NCBI GenBank assembly: GCA_946623205.1
Contig: CAMOQV010000084.1
Span: forward strand, 1 to 5,315
DNA from: an uncultured Clostridia bacterium
Lineage (GTDB): Bacteria; Bacillota; Clostridia; Christensenellales; UBA3700
DNA length: 5,315 nt
Direction: 5' to 3'
Position 1 is the stretch's first letter. The number at the start of each line of letters is the position of its first letter. Positions 1 through 5,314 of the stretch are shown piece by piece. The position numbers and the translations under genes were made by a program. A model generated the notes under the pieces. That model saw only the letters and a program-made list of their open reading frames with translations. It did no database searches and was not told where the DNA came from.

Positions 1-306
1 AACTGTTAGGATGATTTTCATCTTGATTTGTCTTTGCTCTGCAGCAATTTGTCTAGAAAAATCATATCCTGCTTGTTGTAGTGTTACGCAATAATATTTA
101 TCCCCATGCTTTTCTGTCTCTATCATTTCGAAGTATCCTTCGTTAGCTAAAGACTTCATTGATGGTTCTAGATCTTCTTGTGAAAACTCCATTGAATATG
201 GAATATCCTTTAAAAGCTCTAAATAGCTAACCAAACAAACACCATCTTTTTGAATGGCTTTGTTATAAACAACTTTCATTAAAGCTTTTGTCTTCTTGGT
301 TAGCAT
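1..306 (-). CDS. Uncharacterised winged-helix-like protein, partial (C-terminus beyond the left edge)
   Basis: An open frame of 102 codons starts at ATG 306-304 and runs off the left edge without a stop. SD AGGAG (minus strand of 313-317) lies 6 nt before the ATG, inside the last codons of the upstream gene. The visible protein begins MLTKKTKALM and has a winged-helix pattern: helix 1 about 5-18, helix 2 about 27-34, a likely recognition helix about 43-56, then a beta-wing about 57-76 (EGYFEMIETE, then KYYCVT), followed by LQQAGYDFSRQ. After a basic segment, the last visible residues (KMKIILTV) turn hydrophobic, so a membrane segment may begin there, as in the neighbour. The wing and helix 3 align colinearly with the 155-aa protein upstream (ED at 44-45 against 41-42; CVT at 73-75 against CMT at 69-71). 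It is the last visible gene of the operon, separated by 1 nt and probably translationally coupled. I cannot name a family; a DNA-binding role is inferred from the fold only. Confidence 0.75.
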   Translation of the reverse strand, partial: MLTKKTKALMKVVYNKAIQKDGVCLVSYLELLKDIPYSMEFSQEDLEPSMKSLANEGYFEMIETEKHGDKYYCVTLQQAGYDFSRQIAAEQRQIKMKIILTV

Positions 307-307
307 A

Positions 308-775
308 TTATGCTCCTAGTGATTGAATCAAATACATTATAGCACATATAATTCCGCCACCCAAAACGCCACCTAGAATGCCGTATAAGAATGACGCAAC
401 TTTAAAAGATAATGTCTTTTTCTTTACTTCTACAACTTCTTTTGAAGTTTTTGGCAAAACTATTACAGAATTTCCAGCATCGTCAGTTTTTATAACTTTC
501 TCTTTCTTTTTCTCTGCCTTCTCTAAAATTTCATAGTCTTGCTTTATAAGACGAGCTTTATCTGTCATACAAAAACAAACTTCGTCATCGTCTTTATATT
601 TTTGGTTAATGCAAAGATTTAATCTTGCTTCTTCAAATATGCTTTTAACGTCTTCAAGTGCTGCATTTTCATCATAATAAGACTTAACTTCGTCCCAAGT
701 ATATATCTTATACTCGTTTCCTTTTGTCTTTTCGCATAAAGCCATGACTAGTTTTGTAGCACTTTCAGTTAGCAT
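308..775 (-). CDS. Uncharacterised winged-helix-like protein with a C-terminal membrane anchor (155 aa)
   Basis: This complete protein has no signal peptide. Residues 1-80 resemble a degenerate winged helix: helix about 3-17, helix about 27-34, acidic helix about 40-51, and wing about 54-71 ending VCFCMTDKAR. A highly charged Lys/Glu linker follows (82-96), then a Val-rich stretch (103-117), then one glycine-rich transmembrane helix (about 125-151, with GILGGVLGGG), leaving only a few residues outside. Expected topology is N-terminus in the cytosol with a tail anchor. The GxxxG-like pattern could support helix packing. The start at 775 is backed by SD AGAGGA (minus strand of 781-786), which overlaps the last codons of hom; only 1 nt separates the hom stop from this ATG. 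It looks paralogous to the next gene in the operon. The putative recognition helix is acidic, so it may bind protein rather than DNA. I do not recognise a named family. Confidence 0.85.
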   Translation of the reverse strand: MLTESATKLVMALCEKTKGNEYKIYTWDEVKSYYDENAALEDVKSIFEEARLNLCINQKYKDDDEVCFCMTDKARLIKQDYEILEKAEKKKEKVIKTDDAGNSVIVLPKTSKEVVEVKKKTLSFKVASFLYGILGGVLGGGIICAIMYLIQSLGA

Positions 776-776
776 A

Positions 777-2048
777 TTATTCCTCTACTCTAATTACGTT
801 CTCAACTTTGATAATGTTCTTCAAAGCTGAAATTTCTTCGATTGCTTTGTTCATAGCGTTTTCAGAAGTCTTTCTTGTTACGAAGATAATTGGAATGATG
901 TCATCTTTCTTATCTTGCTTAATTTGAGAAATAGAAATATTGTACTTCTTTAGAACTGTTGTTACATCAGCTAAAACGCCTGGTGCATCATGAACTGTCA
1001 TTCTTACATAGTAAGCACTTTCAAAATCTTGAATGATGTCATCTTTTGTCATTTCAGTGAACATTTCAGAATATCTAGCATGCTCAACTTGTCTTGCACA
1101 ATAAACGATATCTGATACGATAGCACTACCTGTAGGAAGATCGCCGGCTCCTCTACCATAAATCATGATATCTCCAACTGCATCACCAACGACAAACACT
1201 GCGTTGAATGAATTAGAAACTGAAGATAGTGGATGATCTTGTGGTAAAAATACTGGATGAACTCTTGCTTCAATCTTACCATTCTTTTGCTTAGCAATAG
1301 CCAAAAGCTTAACGATATAGCCAAGTTCTTTACCAATTTTAATATCTTCTGCAGTAATTTTTGTAATACCTTCTCTAAAGATTAAATCAACAGGAAGACG
1401 CTTGTTGAATGCCAAAGATGAAAGGATAGATAACTTATATGAAGAATCGTATCCTTCAACGTCTGCAACTGGATTAGCTTCCGCATAACCTAAAGCTTGA
1501 GCATCCTTTAGAACTGCTTGGTAATCAGCGTTTTCATTTGTCATTCTTGTTAGAATGTAGTTTGTTGTTCCGTTGATAATAGCTTTAATCTCTAAGATAT
1601 TGTTAGCTTGCATAGCTGTTGTCATTGTTCTGATGATTGGCATACCGCCACCTGTTGTAGCTTCATAGTAAAGACCAGCACCTGTCTTTTGAGCTGCTCT
1701 TTCTAGATCTGGCCAAGACTTTGCAAACATTTCTTTGTTAGATGTTACAATGCTCTTTCCAGCTTCTAATGCCTTTGTTAAGAATGTCTTAGCTGGCTCA
1801 AGTCCGCCCATACATTCAACAACGATATCTACATTTGGATTTTGGCAAATCTCATCAATTGATTTTGCTAGGATGCTTAAATCTAAGCCTAGTGCTGTTA
1901 CTCTTTCTGGACGCAAATCTAATACAGCTGCGATTTCTACATCTACACCATATTCTTCTTTGATTGCTTCACGTCTATTCATTAAGATTTTGCAAGTACC
2001 ACCACCTACAACTCCTAGTCCTAATACTGCTACGCCAACTTTTTTCAT
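777..2048 (-). CDS. hom: Homoserine dehydrogenase with C-terminal ACT domain (EC 1.1.1.3)
   Basis: It reduces L-aspartate 4-semialdehyde to L-homoserine with NAD(P)H in the cytosol, the branch step toward threonine and methionine. At 423 aa it matches the usual monofunctional ACT-bearing form of about 430. Seen in order: Rossmann motif G10-x-G12-x-x-G15 (VLGLGVVGGGT); VTSNKEMFAK at 101-110, whose Lys105 matches the conserved catalytic lysine; EATTGGGMPIIR (129-140); INGTTNYILTRM (158-169); and DVEGYDSSYKLSIL with Asp201 and Lys205, the expected catalytic acid/lysine pair. The ACT domain (about 347-419, starting YYVRMTVHDAPGVLADV) usually mediates feedback control, commonly by threonine; the effector here is unknown. 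The start is supported by SD GAGG 7 nt upstream. It lies 12 nt after coaX and 1 nt before the 155-aa gene. No thrB, thrC or aspartokinase gene is in the window. Confidence 0.97.
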   Translation of the reverse strand: MKKVGVAVLGLGVVGGGTCKILMNRREAIKEEYGVDVEIAAVLDLRPERVTALGLDLSILAKSIDEICQNPNVDIVVECMGGLEPAKTFLTKALEAGKSIVTSNKEMFAKSWPDLERAAQKTGAGLYYEATTGGGMPIIRTMTTAMQANNILEIKAIINGTTNYILTRMTNENADYQAVLKDAQALGYAEANPVADVEGYDSSYKLSILSSLAFNKRLPVDLIFREGITKITAEDIKIGKELGYIVKLLAIAKQKNGKIEARVHPVFLPQDHPLSSVSNSFNAVFVVGDAVGDIMIYGRGAGDLPTGSAIVSDIVYCARQVEHARYSEMFTEMTKDDIIQDFESAYYVRMTVHDAPGVLADVTTVLKKYNISISQIKQDKKDDIIPIIFVTRKTSENAMNKAIEEISALKNIIKVENVIRVEE

Positions 2049-2060
2049 CTCAATACCTCG

Positions 2061-2837
2061 TTATTCTTTATTCATGTCGTATATCAATTTTAACCCTTTT
2101 AGCGTTAAATATCTATCTATTTTATATATTTTTAAAGATTTATCTACGCCACATACAAGTTCGCTCAATCCTCCAGTTACTACAACCTTGGCATCTGGAA
2201 GATTAGAATCTTCTTTCATTTTTTCAATTAGATATTTAACTAAACCAGTCATTCCATATACTATTCCTGATTGTAAATTTGTCATCATTGTCTTTCCAAC
2301 AGATGATTCTGGTTTTTGGATTTCAACGTTTGTTAATTTAGATGCATTTGAAACTAAAGCTTCTAGTGATGTCTTAATACCAGGAGCAATTGAACCGCCC
2401 AAAAATTCACCCTTTTCAGAAATGACATTAAATGTTGTTGCAGTACCAAAATCTACAACGATAACTGGGCCTCCATATAGCTTATAAGCAGCAACCGAAT
2501 TAACTATTCTATCTGCACCAAGTTCATGTGGATTTAAATACTTAATATTTAATCCGGTCTTAATTCCAGGCCCAACCATGATAGGTGTCTTGTGCATATA
2601 ATATTGACAAGCGTGCTCAACTGTATAGTTTAGAGTTGGTTGAACTGATGACATAATAATACCATCAATATCCTTAAATCCAAGTCCTTTTGTCTTGAAT
2701 AAAGAGTCCAATGAAATACCAAATTCATCGGCAGTTCTTGCAACCTTAACAGATAATCTCCAAGATTGAACTAATTTGTCTTTGTCATAAACACCAAGTT
2801 TAATGTTTGTGTTTCCTACGTCTACTACTAAAAGCAT
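2061..2837 (-). CDS. coaX: Type III pantothenate kinase (EC 2.7.1.33)
   Basis: It phosphorylates pantothenate to 4'-phosphopantothenate, the first step of CoA synthesis, in the cytosol. The 258 aa fit the family. Hallmarks of the ASKHA-fold CoaX family are present: the N-terminal nucleotide-binding motif DVGNTN at 6-11, then GADRIVN at 107-113 with the conserved catalytic Asp109, DFGTATT at 129-135, GGSIAPG at 147-153 and VVTGGLSE at 219-226. CoaX enzymes are known to need a monovalent cation and to resist CoA feedback inhibition, unlike type I CoaA. The start is at the canonical MLLVVDVGNTN; an AAGGGGATAGT stretch just upstream serves as the SD. It lies 11 nt after the ECF S-component gene and 12 nt before hom, so it is part of the same operon. 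The pairing with a vitamin transporter subunit suggests that imported pantothenate is trapped by phosphorylation. Confidence 0.97.
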   Translation of the reverse strand: MLLVVDVGNTNIKLGVYDKDKLVQSWRLSVKVARTADEFGISLDSLFKTKGLGFKDIDGIIMSSVQPTLNYTVEHACQYYMHKTPIMVGPGIKTGLNIKYLNPHELGADRIVNSVAAYKLYGGPVIVVDFGTATTFNVISEKGEFLGGSIAPGIKTSLEALVSNASKLTNVEIQKPESSVGKTMMTNLQSGIVYGMTGLVKYLIEKMKEDSNLPDAKVVVTGGLSELVCGVDKSLKIYKIDRYLTLKGLKLIYDMNKE

Positions 2838-2848
2838 ACTATCCCCTT

Positions 2849-3523
2849 TTATTGTTGTATTTCATTTGCAGGTTGCGTATCTACAACATCTGCATCTAAT
2901 ATATCTTTTTTATTTAAGCTCTTATCTTCTACTAAATGTGCTTTCTTTAGAGCAAACACAATTGGTGGTGTGATAATAGCGAATGTTATAAATTCAATTA
3001 CAAAATTCAACGAAAACCAAGCCAAAATATACTTAATATCTATGGCTGTTCCTGTAGATAATGTTTTTCCATTAAAGAACAATAATGTAAATGCGCCAAC
3101 AAACAAAGTGTTTGTTATTGTACCTAATGCTGCGGATGTGAAGTAAATTGCTTGCTCTGCTGCAATCTTTTTTCCGCCCTCTAACTTACTCTTTGATAAA
3201 AGTTTTTCTAGCCCTACTCTAATTAACCATGCATTAACACCAATCATAACTCTTGATACTACGCATACAAAGAAGTTTTGGAATACTGGAGCCAAAGGTG
3301 ATGCGGCTTTTGTTGTAAACCACGCAATGTAGTTTATAAGCCCCATGATTAAAGATAATGCAAATGTTGTTTTAAAGTCCTCAACTTGAGCAACTATTAA
3401 AACTGGCAATATCATAAGTGCTAAGGAAATTGTTCCGAATGTGATTGGCACAAAACAGAAAATAATAATTAGTGCCGTCATTAGCGCCAAAAGCGCAATT
3501 TTTTGTGTGTAAGATTTTTTCAT
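2849..3523 (-). CDS. ECF transporter S component, probably for pantothenate (PanT-like)
   Basis: This is a substrate-binding membrane subunit of an energy-coupling factor (ECF) vitamin transporter; it would work with shared EcfT and EcfA/A' subunits encoded elsewhere. With the start at 3523 it has 224 aa and about six hydrophobic helices (8-25, 30-47, 52-70, 80-105, 124-149, 165-193), the S-component layout. Helix 1 carries an AxxxA-like pattern (A13, A17), typical of the EcfT contact. SPLAPVFQNFFVCVVSR before helix 4 and AALGTITNT in helix 5 resemble the family that includes PanT. The C-terminus is a charged cytosolic tail. A longer frame starts at 3571, but that ATG has no SD, whereas ATG 3523 has GCGAGG 6 nt upstream and gives a normal MKKSYTQK start. 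Pantothenate specificity is inferred from coaX lying 11 nt downstream; another vitamin is possible. Confidence 0.85.
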   Translation of the reverse strand: MKKSYTQKIALLALMTALIIIFCFVPITFGTISLALMILPVLIVAQVEDFKTTFALSLIMGLINYIAWFTTKAASPLAPVFQNFFVCVVSRVMIGVNAWLIRVGLEKLLSKSKLEGGKKIAAEQAIYFTSAALGTITNTLFVGAFTLLFFNGKTLSTGTAIDIKYILAWFSLNFVIEFITFAIITPPIVFALKKAHLVEDKSLNKKDILDADVVDTQPANEIQQ

Positions 3524-3607
3524 TTTCAACCTCGCTTGAGTTCCTAACGGATACCCATCTAATTGTGACATTTAATTTTCGGTTATATAGCCTTGGTGCC
3601 ATTAACC
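3524..3607 (-). promoter_or_regulatory. Structured 5' leader of the ECF-coaX-hom operon
   Basis: The leader is about 84 nt between the inferred transcription start near 3607 and ATG 3523. At its very 5' end, 3581-3607, the RNA folds as GGUUA-AUGGC / ACCAAG loop / GCUAU-a-UAACC. This is a 10-bp stem with one bulged A and one G-U pair. The UAACC arm could alternatively pair with GGUUG at the SD. I do not recognise a known riboswitch class in it. Its regulatory role is inference. Confidence 0.45.
3530..3536 (-). promoter_or_regulatory. Ribosome binding site that sets the ECF S-component start
   Basis: The minus strand reads AGCGAGG, with GAGG 6 nt before ATG 3523. The alternative ATG at 3571 is preceded by CCGAAAATTAA, with no SD. 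CTC just upstream (within AACTC, then AAGC) can pair with GAG of this SD, so a small SD-masking hairpin is possible but weak. Confidence 0.75.
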
Positions 3608-3613
3608 AAAATG

Positions 3614-3643
3614 AGTATATCATCTATAGATGCTTTTAAGCAA
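3614..3643 (-). promoter_or_regulatory. Candidate sigma-A promoter of the ECF-coaX-hom operon
   Basis: On the minus strand, -35 TTGCTT (3638-3643) is followed after 18 bp by -10 TATACT (3614-3619). TGA directly before the hexamer forms an extended -10 (TGnTATACT). The expected start lies near 3607, where the leader hairpin begins. The site is placed between the upstream terminator and the operon, as expected. Confidence 0.65.
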
Positions 3644-3667
3644 ATGAAACGACATGCCTCACATTAT

Positions 3668-3700
3668 AAAAAGTAGACCCAAGGTCGCCCTTAGGTCTAC
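3668..3700 (-). terminator. Intrinsic terminator of the surface-protein gene
   Basis: On the minus strand, GTAGACC-T-AAGG / GCGA / CCTT-G-GGTCTAC forms a 12-bp stem with one T-G wobble and a GNRA tetraloop. TTTTTATAAT follows it directly. It begins 22 nt after the stop of the 338-aa gene. On the plus strand no T tract follows, so it works in one direction only. Confidence 0.92.
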
Positions 3701-3722
3701 AAATATGTATTTAGATAATTAC

Positions 3723-4739
3723 TTATTGCTTTACATCTTCTGCTTCTTTGTATTCTTCTTTTGGGGCTCTTTTTGCTTTTGCTTTAGCTTTTCTCTTGCC
3801 AACATCTCTATATGCATATGCACCACAAATTAGAATAGCTAAGATGAAAGATGCTATTGATGCTCCACATGGATCTACACATATAGCAACAAGCGCTAAG
3901 ATAAATACTACTCCTGCTACTACTAATCCAATAGTCCACAATAAATCTAATTTTTTGTATAACTTATTTAATTTAAGCTTAGTAATTAATTTATCTAATA
4001 AGCGATATCTCAATATGATATAGAAACAAGCACATAATATTTCTAGCATTACAAATATGAATGCTACCCAACCAATACAGAATCCATGCGTAGCTGGAGT
4101 TACTAATACAAATTGAGAAAAACTTGCTACTTCAACTGAAGCTACACCATTAGAAATGGCAACATTATTTATTTCATTAATTGTACCATCGTTATGTACA
4201 TGAAGAATTCTTAAGCCTTTTGCTTTGATTTCTTTTGGTAGTTGAATTTCAACTTTAACCTTCATTCCTTCTTTAATTTCTGATGGTTGAATATCTGTTT
4301 CAATTCCACCTTCTATCTTTACTAATCTAACGTCATATACATTAGCTATCTTTTCTTTTTTAGAAAGCTTTTCTTGAACCTTCGCAGGATCAACCTTTCC
4401 TTCAACTTTAGTAATCTCTGCCTTTACTACAACCTTTAGAATAATTTCTTGTGGGATTTCTGTTCCATCTGAAGTTTCAACAGTTACACCTGAATCTGCG
4501 TCAGTTCTAGAACTACCTGAAGATGGAGTTGGTGTAGGAGTTGGATTATATTCCCAGCCCGTGCCAGACAAATGGGCAGAAGTGACTTCTGTGTCGCCAA
4601 CATATAAACCTGTCCACTCCTCCGCATATGCTTCATGCTTAATCTCTATCGAAAAAACGCTTATACATAATGTTAATAACAAAATTGAAACTAACACTAA
4701 AGAAAATAAATAATTTGAAAATTTCTTAGATGTTCCCAT
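3723..4739 (-). CDS. Secreted, membrane-anchored surface protein with three C-terminal transmembrane helices (338 aa)
   Basis: An N-terminal signal peptide (basic start, hydrophobic 10-30, likely cleavage after AYA at 37-39) exports the chain. Residues 42-65 (WTGLYVGDTEVTSAHL, then SGTGWEYN) resemble the first strands of a repeat common in Clostridia surface proteins, but it stops abruptly at a PTPTPTP linker (66-72). A Ser/Thr/Asp-rich stretch follows, then a beta-rich ectodomain (about 94-214) with EGMKVKVEIQLPKE, HVHNDGTINEI and ASFSQFVLV, a pattern seen near the C-termini of Firmicutes surface proteins. Transmembrane helices lie at about 218-243, 266-288 and 291-310, with a Lys-rich inner loop (244-265) and a Lys/Arg/Glu-rich cytosolic tail. 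The charge pattern fits an outside ectodomain. There is no LPxTG. AGGGGG about 8 nt before the ATG is the SD. Molecular function is unknown. The gene is monocistronic, with its own promoter and terminator. Confidence 0.85.
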   Translation of the reverse strand: MGTSKKFSNYLFSLVLVSILLLTLCISVFSIEIKHEAYAEEWTGLYVGDTEVTSAHLSGTGWEYNPTPTPTPSSGSSRTDADSGVTVETSDGTEIPQEIILKVVVKAEITKVEGKVDPAKVQEKLSKKEKIANVYDVRLVKIEGGIETDIQPSEIKEGMKVKVEIQLPKEIKAKGLRILHVHNDGTINEINNVAISNGVASVEVASFSQFVLVTPATHGFCIGWVAFIFVMLEILCACFYIILRYRLLDKLITKLKLNKLYKKLDLLWTIGLVVAGVVFILALVAICVDPCGASIASFILAILICGAYAYRDVGKRKAKAKAKRAPKEEYKEAEDVKQ

Positions 4740-4787
4740 TTAGTTTTCCCCCTAACCAAATAGATTTTTGCATTATGTGCTAATTTA

Positions 4788-4816
4788 ATTATACCAAAGC
4801 ATAAAAAACGTATACA
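4788..4816 (-). promoter_or_regulatory. Candidate extended -10 promoter of the surface-protein gene
   Basis: On the minus strand, TGG-TATAAT (-10 at 4788-4793) is a perfect extended -10. The -35 region at 17 bp spacing (4811-4816) reads TGTATA and is poor, which fits dependence on the TGn element. The start would lie near 4781, giving a leader of about 40 nt. Confidence 0.65.
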
Positions 4817-4822
4817 CATACG
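4809..4822. repeat. Inverted repeat over the -35 region, possible operator
   Basis: CGTAT-ACAC-ATACG is a perfect 5-bp inverted repeat with a 4-bp centre. It covers the -35 position of the surface-protein promoter. Its placement suggests a regulator site, but it is short and could be chance in AT-rich DNA. Confidence 0.35.
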
Positions 4823-4997
4823 CGAAATATAATGTGTGCCATAAAATAATCTATATTAGCCAATCAACAAAAATAAACAACCATAATTAGGTTTGGTCCC
4901 TAAAATGACAAAACATCATTGATAAAAATTAATCGAAGATAAACAAAAGCCTTAAATAATGCCAACCGCCATAGTGCAGTCGTTGAATAGTATAATT
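4823..4997. other. AT-rich intergenic stretch without a gene
   Basis: This is the left and middle part of the divergent spacer between the surface-protein gene and the HipB-like gene. I see no coding frame with an SD and no RNA gene. A small inverted repeat TTAGG / CCTAA occurs at 4887-4903. A TATAAT at 4991-4996 on the plus strand lies just before operator 1 but has no recognisable -35. Confidence 0.6.
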
Positions 4998-5015
4998 TAT
5001 ACCTTATCGGGTGTA
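4998..5015. promoter_or_regulatory. Operator 1 of a three-site array
   Basis: TATACC-TTATCG-GGTGTA is an 18-bp pseudo-palindrome of form TAnACC-N6-GGTnTA. It is the first of three copies that start exactly 41 bp apart. The likely ligand is the HipB-like repressor encoded at 5108-5314. The 18-bp length and layout recall the E. coli HipB operator TATCC-N8-GGATA. Confidence 0.75.
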
Positions 5016-5038
5016 TTTTGCAACTGCAATGTATTGTT

Positions 5039-5056
5039 TATACCTTTTCGGGTGTA
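5039..5056. promoter_or_regulatory. Operator 2 of a three-site array
   Basis: TATACC-TTTTCG-GGTGTA differs from operator 1 by a single base in the spacer and keeps both half-sites. AAAATATG follows it, much like the sequence after operator 3. It is separated from each neighbour by 23 bp of unrelated sequence. Confidence 0.75.
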
Positions 5057-5072
5057 AAATATGTAAAACGCA

Positions 5073-5101
5073 TTGAATTTGTACCTTATCGGGTGTAAAA
5101 T
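5073..5101 (+). promoter_or_regulatory. Promoter of the HipB-like gene
   Basis: -35 TTGAAT (5073-5078) and -10 TAAAAT (5096-5101) are separated by 17 bp. Operator 3 fills the spacer and touches the -10, so repressor binding would block RNA polymerase. The expected start falls at about 5107-5109, on the start codon itself. Confidence 0.65.
5080..5097. promoter_or_regulatory. Operator 3 of a three-site array
   Basis: TGTACC-TTATCG-GGTGTA has the same core as operator 1 and one change in the outer left half-site (TGT for TAT). It starts 41 bp after operator 2 and sits between the -35 and -10 of the downstream gene. Confidence 0.75.
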
Positions 5102-5107
5102 AATGCC

Positions 5108-5314
5108 ATGAATAAAATAGCTGAGTTTATTAAAACCGAAAGAAAAAGAGCTGGGTTAACACAACCAGAGTTTGCTTTGAGGTCCGGATTGGGGCTAAGG
5201 TTTGTTCGCGAATTAGAACAAGGAAAAGAAACTGTTAGAATGGATAAAGTAAATATCGCTCTATCTATGTTTAACGCTACAGCAATCCCTGGTCCAATAG
5301 AAAAGGATAAATAA
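5108..5314 (+). CDS. Y4mF/HipB-family XRE repressor, probable toxin-antitoxin regulator (68 aa)
   Basis: This is a complete small helix-turn-helix protein. Helix 1 is about 2-15 (IAEFIKTERKRAGL); the HTH is TQPEFALRSG (18-27) plus recognition helix LRFVRELEQGK (30-40); VRMDKVNIALSMF (43-55) forms the following helix. The phrase GLGLRFVRELEQGK with MDKVN is characteristic of Y4mF-type regulators, which sit upstream of HipA-like kinases in HipBA or HipBST modules, acting as repressor and often antitoxin. The start is fixed by family alignment: the protein begins at helix 1. No SD precedes the ATG, in contrast to every other gene here, and the promoter position predicts a leaderless mRNA. Three operators lie upstream, indicating autoregulation. 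The window ends one base after the stop, so the partner toxin is not visible and the pairing is inference. Confidence 0.88.
   Translation: MNKIAEFIKTERKRAGLTQPEFALRSGLGLRFVRELEQGKETVRMDKVNIALSMFNATAIPGPIEKDK

Noticed and set aside
1735..2487. Long plus-strand open frame opposite hom and coaX
   Set aside because: It lies wholly opposite two strongly recognised genes, has a low-complexity Ser/Thr/Pro-rich product and no recognisable domain.
3524..3571. Sixteen-residue N-terminal extension of the ECF S component from ATG 3571
   Set aside because: No SD stands before 3571, the added residues are hydrophilic and unlike the family, and ATG 3523 has a good SD at 6 nt.
3381..3623. Minus-strand 80-codon frame overlapping the ECF gene start
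   Set aside because: It is the shifted frame of the S-component gene and its leader; its ATG lies in the leader hairpin, with no SD and no recognisable protein.
3748..4023. Plus-strand 91-codon frame opposite the surface-protein C-terminus
   Set aside because: It is antisense to the transmembrane and Lys-rich part of a real gene, which explains its hydrophobic Ala-rich product.
4991..4996. Perfect TATAAT on the plus strand as the main promoter of the HipB-like gene
   Set aside because: No -35 is found at 16-18 bp and there is no TGn extension; the TTGAAT-17-TAAAAT promoter nearer the gene is better. It is kept only as an alternative.
5018..5029. Perfect inverted repeat TTGCA-AC-TGCAA between operators 1 and 2
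   Set aside because: It occurs once, does not recur between operators 2 and 3, and is not at a promoter element; chance is likely.
4998..5097. Three short direct repeats with equal spacers resemble a tiny CRISPR array
   Set aside because: The repeats are only 16-18 bp, number three, lie inside the promoter of an HTH gene and are palindromic in an operator-like way. No cas gene or leader is visible.
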